In this document: positions 1-8,444 of the stretch, piece by piece
Layout of the letters: each line of letters opens with the position of its first letter
Numbering within the stretch: the first letter of the stretch is position 1
From: Streptomyces albicerus
GTDB taxonomy: Bacteria > Actinomycetota > Actinomycetes > Streptomycetales > Streptomycetaceae
Length of the DNA stretch: 64,000 nucleotides
NCBI RefSeq assembly: GCF_008905045.1
Contig: NZ_VWMY01000011.1
Location: 62,001-126,000, forward strand
Reading direction: 5' to 3'
The notes under the pieces: model-generated
The model's database searches: none
The model's input: only the letters and a program-made list of their open reading frames with translations
Told to the model about the DNA's origin: nothing
Made by a program: the position numbers and the translations under genes

Positions 1-1
1 G

Positions 2-394
2 CTGCTGCTCGCGCTCAACCTGCCGCTGGCGCCGGTGTGGGCGAAGCTGCTGCGCATCCCCCGGCCGTACCTGTACGCCGGGATCATGTTCTTCGCGGCG
101 GTCGGCGCGTACGCGGTCGGCGGCGAGGTCATCGACCTGGTGATCCTCCTGATCATCGGCCTGATCGGCTTCGGCATGCGGCGCTACGGCCTGCCGATCC
201 TGCCCGCCGTCATCGGCGTCATCCTCGGTCCGAACGCCGAGCAGCAGCTTCGGCGTGCCCTGCAGATCAGCGACGGCAGTGTCACGGGACTGGTCAACAC
301 GCCCTTCGCGGTGACCGTGTACGCGGTGACAGCGGTGCTGCTGGCCTGGCCCCTGCTCAAGCGGCTCGTGGTGCGCGACCGCGTGAGCGCCTGA
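2..394 (+). CDS. Tripartite tricarboxylate transporter permease (TctA family), C-terminal part
   Basis: The gene enters from the left edge, so only about the last 130 residues are present. They are hydrophobic, with at least three membrane segments, a basic turn (MRRYGLPILPAVIGVILGP) and a short charged tail. The pattern R-x-G-L-P-x-x-P followed by I-L-G-P, with E-x-x-L-R-R-A-L after it, is typical of the C-terminal half of TctA, the large permease of TctABC solute-binding-protein-dependent carboxylate importers. Substrate cannot be judged, and TctB and TctC would lie upstream outside the window. The frame is open to base 2 with no internal stop. Confidence 0.8.
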   Translation: MLLALNLPLAPVWAKLLRIPRPYLYAGIMFFAAVGAYAVGGEVIDLVILLIIGLIGFGMRRYGLPILPAVIGVILGPNAEQQLRRALQISDGSVTGLVNTPFAVTVYAVTAVLLAWPLLKRLVVRDRVSA

Positions 395-551
395 TTGTTC
401 GTTCGCGGTGTCCGGCCACCTTCGTGGCCGGGCACTGTGTCGTTTCGGCTGACTTGCGGACGAGCATGGTCACCGCCTCTCCTCTCCCGGTCACCCATGG
501 GGCAAGGTGGTGCTGGAGACGCGCCAGGAGTGGGCGACGGGTGCGGGCGGA

Positions 552-893
552 TCAGTGTGAAGCGCCGCCGAATCCGAACTCGTTGCCGTCCGGATCGTGG
601 TACGTGATCTTGCGCATGCCTTCCGGGTAGGTCGCGCGGCTCGTGGGCTTCAGCCCCCGATCGGCGATCTGGGCGACGCGGGCATCGAGGTCGTCGACGA
701 GGATGGTGTGCATGGCGTGGCCGGCCTGCTCGGGCCGCTCCGCGATGTACACGTACCGATGTTCCGCGAGTTCCCACACGGCTTCCGTGTCGTTCGGGAC
801 GAACGCCGGTGGGGAGCCGAGGAGCCGTTCGTACCAGGCCACTGCCGTGGCGTAGTCGTTGACCGGGATGCCTGCGAAGAGGTCGAGGGGCAT
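552..893 (-). CDS. VOC (glyoxalase/bleomycin-resistance fold) family protein
   Basis: A protein of about 113 residues with the single-domain VOC layout: a first beta-alpha-beta unit (LFAGIPVNDYATAVAWYERL), a central HTILVDDLDARVAQI segment, and a C-terminal DPDGNEFGFGG motif that in this fold carries the last metal-ligand position. Such small proteins act as metal-dependent lyases, dioxygenases or binding proteins, and nothing here fixes the substrate. I start at the ATG giving MPLDLFAG because the upstream extension is Arg-rich and unlike the family. The gene lies alone between the permease end and a divergent regulator. Confidence 0.78.
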   Translation of the reverse strand: MPLDLFAGIPVNDYATAVAWYERLLGSPPAFVPNDTEAVWELAEHRYVYIAERPEQAGHAMHTILVDDLDARVAQIADRGLKPTSRATYPEGMRKITYHDPDGNEFGFGGASH

Positions 894-1060
894 GCCGTCA
901 TGGTAGGTCCGGCGCCTTGGTGAATCACGGCTCCACTCGCACCCCACCAGCAACGAGTCCATTCCCATGACTCGAAGATCATGTACAGGACAGCCCCTAG
1001 GATGGCTAGCCGCAGCGCTTGCACGCGTGCAGAGTTGGGTTCACCGCAGGGAGCATGCCC

Positions 1061-1966
1061 ATGGGCACCACAGAGGCCGCATACACACCCTCCGACAGCG
1101 GGGTCCTGGACAGCCGGTCGGTCGGCCCCATGGTGCCGCGCCTGATACTGGGCGCACGGCTGCGCAGGCTGCGGGAGGAGCGGCGCATCTCCCGTGAGGC
1201 CGCGGGTCACGTCATCCGCGCCTCCCGGTCCAAGATCAGCCGGCTGGAGGGTGGTCGCCACGGGTTCAAACTGCGTGACGTGGCCGATCTGCTCACCCTC
1301 TACGGAGTCACGGACGAGGCCGAACGCGCCACCTTGCTGGCCTTGGCCGAACAGGCCAACACCCCCGCCTGGTGGCAGTACTACAACGACGTGGTGCCCG
1401 CCTGGATGCAGGCCTACCTCGGGGCCGAACAGGCAGCGAGTCTCATCCGCTGCTTCGAGGTCCAGCGTGTTCCCTGCTTGCTGCAGACCCCCGACTATGC
1501 GCGTGCCGCCGTCCGGCTTGCCCACCCGGGCGCCGATGCGGAGGAGATCGACCGGCGCGTCGCGTTGCGGATGACACGCCGGCGCATCCTGCACCGGGAG
1601 CCGGCGACTCAGCTCTGGGCCGTGATCGACGAGGCGGCGCTTCGTCGCCCGGTGGGCGGCACCAGCACGATGCGCGCCCAGCTCAGGCATCTCATCGAGA
1701 TCTGCCAACTCCCGCAGGTCACCGTCCAGATCATGCCGTTCCACGTCGGCGGCCACGCCGCGGAAGGCGGTCCGGTCACCATCCTGCGCCTGCCCGGCGG
1801 TCAGTTGCCCGACGTGGTCTACCTCGAACAGCTCGCCACCGCCCTCTATCCCGACAAGCCCGCCGAGATCGAGTGCTACTGGGACGTCATGAACCGCCTG
1901 GTGGTCGAGGCCGAATCACCGGACGAGACGCCCACGATCCTCCATCGCATCCTCCAGGAAACCTGA
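1061..1966 (+). CDS. XRE-type helix-turn-helix regulator with DUF5753 domain
   Basis: The N-terminal third holds an XRE helix-turn-helix (LGARLRRLREERRISREAAG, then SRSKISRLEGGR), which binds DNA. The rest matches DUF5753, a putative ligand or protein-binding domain seen from its conserved pieces QRVPCLLQTPDYARA, LWAVIDEAALRRPVGG and VTVQIMPF. Length (301 residues) is normal for this large Streptomyces family. The ATG at 1061 sits 8 bases after AGGGAG, better placed than the ATG at 1055. The gene is convergent with a SAV_2177-type methyltransferase, a common partnering of DUF5753 regulators. Its targets are unknown. Confidence 0.85.
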   Translation: MGTTEAAYTPSDSGVLDSRSVGPMVPRLILGARLRRLREERRISREAAGHVIRASRSKISRLEGGRHGFKLRDVADLLTLYGVTDEAERATLLALAEQANTPAWWQYYNDVVPAWMQAYLGAEQAASLIRCFEVQRVPCLLQTPDYARAAVRLAHPGADAEEIDRRVALRMTRRRILHREPATQLWAVIDEAALRRPVGGTSTMRAQLRHLIEICQLPQVTVQIMPFHVGGHAAEGGPVTILRLPGGQLPDVVYLEQLATALYPDKPAEIECYWDVMNRLVVEAESPDETPTILHRILQET

Positions 1967-1994
1967 TCCCGGAGGTGGGTCGGCCGTCGGCGGG

Positions 1995-2810
1995 TCAGCG
2001 CTTGAGGGCGACCCCGCCGTACTGATGTACCTCCGCCGGCAGGCCCCAGGCGCCGGCGTCGGGACGCCAGCGTGAGCACGACGCCACGCCCGGTTCGAGC
2101 AGTTCCAGACCCTCGAAGTAGCCCGCGATCTGCTCCGGGCTGCGGAGAATGTACGGGATCGAGCCGCCCTCGTTGTACTGCTGGATGGCCTCGACATAGG
2201 CCTTGCTGGTGCTGGTGCTGTCGTACTGCACGAGGTAGCTGCCGGCGGGCAGAGCGTCCACCAGCTGCCGCACGATCGAGCGCGCCTCGTCGTAGTCCTC
2301 GATGTGGCCCAGGATGCCCATCAGCATGAGAGCGACGGGCTGGTCGAAGTCCAGCGTCTTCCCGGCTTCCCGCACGATGGTGCTCGGCTCGCGCAGGTCG
2401 GCGTCGACATAGTTGGTGACGCCTTCCGGGGTGCTGGTGAGCAGCGCGCGGGCGTGTGCCAGCACCAACGGGTCGTTGTCGACGTAGACGATCCGGCATT
2501 CGGGGGCCACCCGCTGCGCGATCTCGTGGGTGTTGTCCACGTTGGGCAGCCCGGTGCCGATGTCCAGGAACTGCCGGATGCCCTCCTCTGCGGCCAGATG
2601 ACGAACGGCGCGGGCGAGGAAGTACCGGGCGGCACGGGCTCCGGTCTCGATACCGGGGAAGATCGTGCGGAACGCGTCACCGGCCACACGGTCGACTTCG
2701 TAGTTGTCCTTCCCCCCCAGCCAGTAGTTCCAGATCCGAGCCGACTGCGGCACGGAGGTATCGATCTTGGAGAGCGCCTCCTGCTTGGAGTTCTCTGCCT
2801 CATCAGTCAT
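1995..2810 (-). CDS. SAM-dependent methyltransferase, SAV_2177/DUF574 family
   Basis: A protein of 271 residues with the family opening SVPQSARIWNYWLGGKDNYE and a Rossmann-type SAM site (QFLDIGTGLPNVDNTHEIA, then RIVYVDNDPLVLAHARALL). These are expanded in Streptomyces, often near DUF5753 regulators. The substrate is not established for this family. The ATG is preceded by AGGAGC at good spacing. The stop codons of this gene and the preceding regulator face each other across about 28 bases, so transcripts may interfere. Confidence 0.86.
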   Translation of the reverse strand: MTDEAENSKQEALSKIDTSVPQSARIWNYWLGGKDNYEVDRVAGDAFRTIFPGIETGARAARYFLARAVRHLAAEEGIRQFLDIGTGLPNVDNTHEIAQRVAPECRIVYVDNDPLVLAHARALLTSTPEGVTNYVDADLREPSTIVREAGKTLDFDQPVALMLMGILGHIEDYDEARSIVRQLVDALPAGSYLVQYDSTSTSKAYVEAIQQYNEGGSIPYILRSPEQIAGYFEGLELLEPGVASCSRWRPDAGAWGLPAEVHQYGGVALKR

Positions 2811-3106
2811 GGACGCTCCTGTGTGTACGTAGTGCCGGAACCACGAAACCGTCGAACACCAGTTGTGGACGCCCACGTTATTCCCCACGGCCCGACTCAT
2901 GTAAATCACCGGCCCCAACCTGCCTTTGTGCGACGGCCAGTTGGCTTGTTTGCCTCCTCCGGTGAGGTGTGACGACAAGTCGAGGTGCGGCGCATGAAGG
3001 CGGCCGGCAGTGCGCCGATGAGTTGTACGGGAGTGCGAGGGGCGGCACGACGCCGGGCCCCGGCTGGTCGGCCGCCCCCTGTTCACCCGGCTCGGCCGAC
3101 GGTCTG

Positions 3107-3559
3107 TCAGCCGAGGGCCCTGACGGCCTGGTAGTAGGTCCACGCCGTGCTGTTGCAGGCGGTCTTCGTCCCGCCGCTGTAGTTGTTGCAGACGCGCTTG
3201 AGGTCCTCGTAGAAGGCGCTGTCGAGGCGCGACTTGTTGGCGCTGAAGGTGCCCGCGGCCTTGTAGTTGCGGTAGCCGAAGTCGTGGCGTGCGCAGGACG
3301 TGGCGAAGGGGAAGCCGAACGGGTTGTCCGGCGAGGAGGAGCAGTAGTCGGTGGACCAGTCGAACTCGTAGGCGGCCCAGGTGGTCTGGTTCGCTCGGGC
3401 GGCGGCCCAGAGGCTGTAGCTCGACGCGCTGGTCTGGGTCCAGTTCGCGAGGACCTGGGGCTTGTCGGCGGGAGCGGCGTCAGCGGCTGTGGCGGTGCCG
3501 GCGACGGTGATCAGGGCCAGGGCCGAAGCGGCCATACCGGTGGCGAGTCTGCGGTGCAT
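3107..3559 (-). CDS. Secreted prokaryotic phospholipase A2
   Basis: A signal peptide (MHRRLATGMAASALALITVA, ending near ADAA) is followed by a compact domain of about 120 residues. It carries the bacterial phospholipase A2 signature CARHDFGYRNY, whose His-Asp pair is the catalytic dyad that activates water. A cysteine follows in KRVCNNY and another in TACNSTAWTYYQAVRALG, as expected for the disulfides of the Streptomyces enzyme. The predicted role is calcium-dependent hydrolysis of the sn-2 ester of phospholipids outside the cell. Strong GGAGGTG before the ATG fixes the start. It is transcribed alone. Confidence 0.88.
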   Translation of the reverse strand: MHRRLATGMAASALALITVAGTATAADAAPADKPQVLANWTQTSASSYSLWAAARANQTTWAAYEFDWSTDYCSSSPDNPFGFPFATSCARHDFGYRNYKAAGTFSANKSRLDSAFYEDLKRVCNNYSGGTKTACNSTAWTYYQAVRALG

Positions 3560-4034
3560 CCCACACCTCCATGAGGCTGCGATCCGCCCATCGGATCGCA
3601 GGTTCATGACAAGATGATTCGCCCCTCAAGAGTGCTTTCACACCGCATGCGCCCTAATGGCCCGTTAACTCTGGGGCATGACAGGAGAGCGGAGCGTGAA
3701 CCGGACGGGAGATCCGGACACGGAAAACGCCTCGCCGCGCTCGACGCCCGGTCATGATCCAGGGCAACTGCGTGGAAATGGTGGCGAAGAACACGTTCGG
3801 GCGAGATGCGCGGCCGTTCGGCCGATGCGCCGCTCCGGCTCAGGGTGCGTGACGCTCCCTGCGGATACCGCCAAATCCCTTGCGGTACAAAGGCGTTGGG
3901 CCCACGTGGACGAGAGCGCGAGCGTGGAGAAAGATCGAGTATGTCGGCAACCGGGTGGAGATGTCGCATCCCGTACCGGGTGCCGCCGTCGTCACCACCG
4001 CCAGCGTTCACCGCGCACGGGCACATACTCAGGC
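3560..4034. other. Intergenic region between divergent phospholipase and phosphoesterase genes
   Basis: About 475 bases separate the two divergent starts. An open frame in register with the phosphoesterase extends up to 3678, but it is Arg/Ser-rich, lacks domain similarity and has no convincing ribosome site, so I treat it as non-coding. Promoters for both genes should lie here. I see no clear operator or RNA. Confidence 0.5.
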
Positions 4035-5570
4035 ATGCGCTGCTGCTTCTCCGCCCCCCTCGCGGCCCTGTCGGCCCTGCCCTCACCCTGTGAAGTCGTG
4101 CGATCCGGCGCCCTCCTCGCCCCCACTCTGCTGCGGGCCGCCGCCGGTGCCTTCCACGGCTCCGCGCGCAAAGGCCACAACCGTCACCCCGACGCCCTGG
4201 CGGCCGTCCATCTGGAACTGGTCACCGTGACCGAGGACCGCGCCATCATCACCTGGTACACCGGGGTGCCCGGCACCTACGACGGGCTGGGCCACATGCT
4301 CCCCGCCGTCACGGAGGGCGAGGTCGTCTACGGCACCCACCCCGCCCGGCTGGACCGCACCGCGGCGGAGGACCGGCCCACCGCGCACCACCATGTGGAG
4401 CTCACGGGCCTGGAGCCGGGGCAGACGTACTACTACCAGGCCCGCTCACGGGGCAAGGCCGCCACGCCCACACCGCTGCACCTCATCCGCGGCAACGCCG
4501 TCGGCACCAACCGCTTCGGGCTCGGTTCGAGCGGGGGTCCGTACTCCTTCACCACACCGCAGCCCCCGCCGGGGCGGCATCTGCTGTCGATCGCGCTCTG
4601 CAACGACCTCCACGTCGGGGAGACCACCGCCGGTCTGATGGCCGGTGTGCCCCTGCTGCGCGGGGTGACGCAGGAGCCGGGGCTCGCGCCGTATCCGGAG
4701 ATCATGAGCCGAGCCCTGGTGGAGGAGGCCCAGCGGCGCGGAGCGGACCTGCTGCTGGCCGCAGGGGACATCTCGGCCGGCGGCGCGCTGCGGGATCTGG
4801 CCGAGGCCAAGCGGATCCTGGACGGCTTCGGCACACACGGGCAGGACTACTTCGTCGTGCGCGGGAACCACGACCGGCCCCGTCGCGACGGCGATGGTGA
4901 CGCCTTCCGCGACGGGTTCCTCGGCGGCGAGGGACCCGCCTACTTCGCCCGCGACCTCGGCGGACTGCGCATCGTCGGGCTCGACACATACGAGAAGGAC
5001 GGCAACGGCGCCGACGCCGGCGGGCTCGGTGCCGAGCAACTGTACTGGTTCAAGGATCAGTTGAAGGAGCACAGGGACCAGCCCACCGTCGTGTTCGGCC
5101 ACCATCCGCTGACCGTACGGGACTCCGTCTTCCCCGTGGCCCGCGGTCAGCGACTGGGCCGCCGCCAGGCCCGCTCAATCCTCGACGCCTACGCCGCCGC
5201 GCCCGGTGTCTTCCTCCACCATGCGGGCCACACCCACCGCAACAAGCGCACCGTCCTGCCGCAGGCCCCGCACGTCACCCTGCAGGAGGTCAGCGCCGTC
5301 AAGGACTATCCCGGCGGCTTCTGCCTGCTCCGGATCCACTCTGGCGGCTACGCCCTCAACCACTACAAGACCAGCAGCGCCCAGGCCCGCGAATGGGGCG
5401 AGCGCAGCCGCCGGGTGGCCGGAGGTCTGTGGCCGCACCACGCTCTCGGCCGCTCGGTCGGCGACCGCAACAGCATGACCCCCCACGACCTGTCGGGCAT
5501 CAGCCCTGTCCGACTCGCGGCCACCGGGCCGGCGGATCTCCGTCACAGCCTCGACACCGCCGGATCATAG
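4035..5570 (+). CDS. Metallophosphoesterase with N-terminal fibronectin-like domain
   Basis: After an N-terminal stretch of about 55 residues comes a beta-rich segment (LVTVTEDRAIITWYTG, then LEPGQTYYYQARSR) like the N-terminal domain of purple acid phosphatase-type proteins. A calcineurin-like phosphoesterase domain follows with metal motifs in order: CNDLHVGE, AAGDISAGG, VRGNHDRPR, VFGHHPLT and HHAGHTHRNK. These bind two metals and hydrolyse phosphate esters; the substrate is unknown. The family is often exported, but the N-terminus is not a clean signal peptide. The ATG has a weak ribosome site, and an in-frame GTG at 4098 is an alternative. Confidence 0.8.
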   Translation: MRCCFSAPLAALSALPSPCEVVRSGALLAPTLLRAAAGAFHGSARKGHNRHPDALAAVHLELVTVTEDRAIITWYTGVPGTYDGLGHMLPAVTEGEVVYGTHPARLDRTAAEDRPTAHHHVELTGLEPGQTYYYQARSRGKAATPTPLHLIRGNAVGTNRFGLGSSGGPYSFTTPQPPPGRHLLSIALCNDLHVGETTAGLMAGVPLLRGVTQEPGLAPYPEIMSRALVEEAQRRGADLLLAAGDISAGGALRDLAEAKRILDGFGTHGQDYFVVRGNHDRPRRDGDGDAFRDGFLGGEGPAYFARDLGGLRIVGLDTYEKDGNGADAGGLGAEQLYWFKDQLKEHRDQPTVVFGHHPLTVRDSVFPVARGQRLGRRQARSILDAYAAAPGVFLHHAGHTHRNKRTVLPQAPHVTLQEVSAVKDYPGGFCLLRIHSGGYALNHYKTSSAQAREWGERSRRVAGGLWPHHALGRSVGDRNSMTPHDLSGISPVRLAATGPADLRHSLDTAGS

Positions 5571-5601
5571 ACATCCGGGGAACACCCTTCCCCGGACGTG
5601 G

Positions 5602-6804
5602 TCAGGTCGTAGCCGAGCCCTGACCATGCCGCTCGGGGAGGCCGTAGACGCGGCGGGCGTTGTCGCGTCCCGTCCATCTCGCGACGCGGAGGGCGTCGGG
5701 CAGGCTCAGGTCGTCGGCATTCACCCGGTCCTGGAGCAGCCCGGCCAGCCCTTGACGGAACGCGAGCGCGCCGAGCTGGTAGAACTCCGCGACTCCATAG
5801 GCGTCGGAGCTGTAGAGCAGTTTGCGGAACGGGGTGATCTCGAGCGCCTCCTCCAGGATCACGCGGGCCCGGGCGGGGCCGACGTAGTGCAGGGCGAGTC
5901 CGACATCGAGGTACACCCGCTCGAAGACCGTAGCCAGGTAGGCGGCCTGTCGCTGGTACGGCCAGCAGTGCAGCAACAGCACCGGAATGGTGCCCGAGGT
6001 CAGGTGCAGCCAGTCGGTGAGACGGGTGGGGTCCACCCGGTGCATCCGGATGTCGCTGTCCCCGAGTCCGGTGTGCAGCTGGAGGGGGAGCCCGAGATCC
6101 ACGGCGGTCCACAGCAAGTGACGTACGAGGACGGGGTCTGCCAGTCGGCCGCGCCCCTCGGCGGTCTCGAACCAGCGCCGGGCCGCTTCCGTGACCTCCG
6201 CCGCCGAAGGCCTGCTCGGGTCCAGGTCGAAGCCGGTGCGATAGGCGGCCACGGACTTCACCGCCACCACGCCCGGCCGTGCGATGGCGTCCTGTACGGC
6301 CGAGACGAACCCGGGCGCGTACTCGTCCGGCTCCGCTCCCCTCGCCGCGACGGCCTCGGCGACGCTCTCCAGGCGTACGACCTCGTACGCCTCGGCCGTG
6401 CCGCCCGCGGCGTCGGCGAGTTCCGTCGGGGTCGTGATGCGGTCCGGGGCGTATCCGGTGTCGACGCAGAACACCCCGGTGCCGGCGGCCGCGACGAACC
6501 TCCGGTTCACCTCGCGCCAGCCCAGTTCGGCCCGCCGGGCCAGGTATTCGGTGGCGGGCGCGTGCCGCGGCAGGTCCAGTACGGGAGCGCAGTGGCGGCG
6601 GACGGCCACGCCGACGGGGCTGTCGAAGGACGAGATGCCACTGCCGGGCCATACATCGCCCTCGGTGATCAGCGACTCGTACCGCTCCGCGCCGAGGTCG
6701 GCGGTGACGACGCCGTGGCAGTGGTGGTCCACGAGGGACAGCCCGGCGACGGCCTCGTGCACGGGCCCGAAGGCATGGTGTGACGCGGTGCTCACCCGTT
6801 CCAC
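5602..6804 (-). CDS. Amidohydrolase-2 family protein (FluG N-half-like)
   Basis: About 400 residues of a metal-dependent TIM-barrel hydrolase. LVDHHCHG supplies the first metal histidines, LQLHTGLGDSD a later strand, LLHCWPYQR another, and LLYSSDAYG the catalytic Asp strand near the C-terminus. The gene starts 21 bases after the stop of the glutamine synthetase-like gene, so the two are probably co-translated. In fungal FluG the same two domains, in this order, are one protein. The likely role is hydrolysis of an amide or related bond in the pathway served by the ligase. GTG at 6802-6804 is used; the GTG three codons later is an alternative. Confidence 0.82.
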   Translation of the reverse strand: MERVSTASHHAFGPVHEAVAGLSLVDHHCHGVVTADLGAERYESLITEGDVWPGSGISSFDSPVGVAVRRHCAPVLDLPRHAPATEYLARRAELGWREVNRRFVAAAGTGVFCVDTGYAPDRITTPTELADAAGGTAEAYEVVRLESVAEAVAARGAEPDEYAPGFVSAVQDAIARPGVVAVKSVAAYRTGFDLDPSRPSAAEVTEAARRWFETAEGRGRLADPVLVRHLLWTAVDLGLPLQLHTGLGDSDIRMHRVDPTRLTDWLHLTSGTIPVLLLHCWPYQRQAAYLATVFERVYLDVGLALHYVGPARARVILEEALEITPFRKLLYSSDAYGVAEFYQLGALAFRQGLAGLLQDRVNADDLSLPDALRVARWTGRDNARRVYGLPERHGQGSATT

Positions 6805-6825
6805 CCGATCTTCCGATCCCTCCGG

Positions 6826-8229
6826 TCAGTACTTCCACCGGTACGCGGCCGCCACCAGCTCGTCGTCCAGCCCGTCCACGGCCGCGATCTCCCCGAGTCG
6901 CACGGCGATCACGGCGTCGGCCAGGACCGGTCCCAGCGCCGCGCGGAGCCGTTCGTCCTTGCGGAACTCCTCGATGGCCTCGTCCAGCGACGTCGGCAGG
7001 CGGCGCACGCCCCGGGCCACGGCTTCCTCGGCGCTGAACCGGGCGGGATCCCCGGTGATCTCACCGGGCAGGGACGAGGACGACTCCAGGCCGTCAAGAC
7101 CGGCGGCGATGAGGGATCCGAGCGCGAGGTACGGGTTGGCCGCCAGGTCGACCGGCTTCACCTCCAGGTTCGCGGCCTGGTCGCGCACACCCGCCGTGCC
7201 GGTGATGACGCGCACCGCGGATTCACGGGTCTCCAGGCCCCAGGCGGTGAACACCCCCGCCCACTGGGAGGGTTTGAGCCGCAGATAGCTGGCCGGGCTC
7301 GGGGCGGTCACGGCCGTGAGGGCCGCCAGGTGCGCGAGCACTCCGGCCGCGAACGACTCGGCCGCGGCGGTCATGCCGTAGCGGCGGTCGCCGCCGGCGT
7401 GCAGGTTCGCCCCGGCACGCCAGGCCGAGAGGTGCACATGGCCGCCGTTGCCGACGCCTTCGGCCAGGACGGCCGGCGAGAACGACACCTTGAGGCCGTG
7501 CCGCTGCGACACCGCCCGGATGGTCTGCCGTACGAGCACGCTCCGGTCGGCCGCGGCCACCGGGTCGAGCGCGCCCACCGAGATCTCGAACTGCTCGGCC
7601 GCGTACTCGGGATGGATCTGGTCGATGTCCACGCCCTGCGCCGCGAACGCCGCCATCAGCCCCGCCGTGTAGTCGCTCAGCTCGACCTGCCGGGTGGCGC
7701 TGTAGGCCGGTCCGGAGAGCGCGGGGACGAACTCGTCACCGGAGGTCCAGCCCAGTCCGATGGCCCACTCGACCTCGACGGCCCCCTTGAACGTGATGCC
7801 GTGGTCGCGGGCGGCCTCCGCGACGATCCGGCGCAGGAAGGTGCGGCTGCACGCCGGGTGCCGGCCGCCCTCCTGGGTGATCCGGTCGACCGGGGCCCAC
7901 GCCCAGCCGGGCTGCCCCGACAGGACCACCAGCTGGTCGAGGTCGGGGTAGAGGCGAAGGTCACCGTCCGGCGAGCCGAGCACATCGGTTGCGACGATGG
8001 AGTCGTTCGCCAGAAAGGTGTCGAACACCGGCGACATGCCGACGCCCCAGGCCGCCGCCGAGGCGAGCCGTGCCACCGGGATCGTCTTCACCCGGCCGAT
8101 GCCCGCGGTGTCGACGTAGGACAGGACGATGCCGTGCACGCCCCGCCCGGGCAGCTCCACGCTCAGCGCGGTGGCCCGCTCGACATCGCCGGGGCGCCCG
8201 CCCGGGACGGGGTCGGCGAGGGTGGTCAT
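6826..8229 (-). CDS. Glutamine synthetase-like ATP-dependent ligase
   Basis: A 467-residue protein of the glutamine synthetase superfamily. The beta-grasp N-domain (GIVLSYVDTAGIGRVKTIPV) is followed by catalytic pieces: EVEWAIG for metal-binding Glu, NGGHVHLSAW for the ammonia/ATP-site histidine, and LEVKPVDLAANPYLALG near the C-terminus. It is not the nitrogen-assimilating GlnA: its N-domain resembles gamma-glutamylamide synthetases and FluG-type ligases, which join glutamate to amines. GGAGG precedes the ATG. It follows the ThDP enzyme gene after 215 bases and directly precedes the amidohydrolase gene. Confidence 0.85.
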   Translation of the reverse strand: MTTLADPVPGGRPGDVERATALSVELPGRGVHGIVLSYVDTAGIGRVKTIPVARLASAAAWGVGMSPVFDTFLANDSIVATDVLGSPDGDLRLYPDLDQLVVLSGQPGWAWAPVDRITQEGGRHPACSRTFLRRIVAEAARDHGITFKGAVEVEWAIGLGWTSGDEFVPALSGPAYSATRQVELSDYTAGLMAAFAAQGVDIDQIHPEYAAEQFEISVGALDPVAAADRSVLVRQTIRAVSQRHGLKVSFSPAVLAEGVGNGGHVHLSAWRAGANLHAGGDRRYGMTAAAESFAAGVLAHLAALTAVTAPSPASYLRLKPSQWAGVFTAWGLETRESAVRVITGTAGVRDQAANLEVKPVDLAANPYLALGSLIAAGLDGLESSSSLPGEITGDPARFSAEEAVARGVRRLPTSLDEAIEEFRKDERLRAALGPVLADAVIAVRLGEIAAVDGLDDELVAAAYRWKY

Positions 8230-8355
8230 ACGTCCTCCTTGGCGAGCTGGGCAGTACTGCGTCCGCGCCTCCCGGAACGGTGCGGCGCCTGCACACCGTA
8301 GGGCGGTTCGATGCTCACGCAGATGCGGTGGGCGGGCAAGTCCGCCTTGTGTTCG

Positions 8356-8432
8356 CCGCGCGGCGACGCCCGTCCCGTACGTTGCCGCGCGACTCCCGCC
8401 CCGTACGTTGCCGCGCGACGCCCGCCCCGTAC
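8356..8432. repeat. 26-bp tandem repeat, about three copies
   Basis: The spacer between the ThDP enzyme gene and the glutamine synthetase-like gene holds three direct copies of a 26-base unit with the core CCGCGCGACKCCCGYCCCGTA. The first copy carries a 3-base insertion and the third ends early. It may be a transcript-level element or simple slippage. Confidence 0.7.
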
Positions 8433-8444
8433 TCGACATCTGCC

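Noticed and set aside
3678..4034. N-terminal extension of the metallophosphoesterase from ATG at 3678
   Set aside because: The extension is low-complexity, Arg/Ser-rich, and lacks family resemblance; the ATG at 4035 is more sensible.
8356..8432. CRISPR-like array from 26-bp units
   Set aside because: Copies adjoin directly, without spacers, and no cas gene is near.
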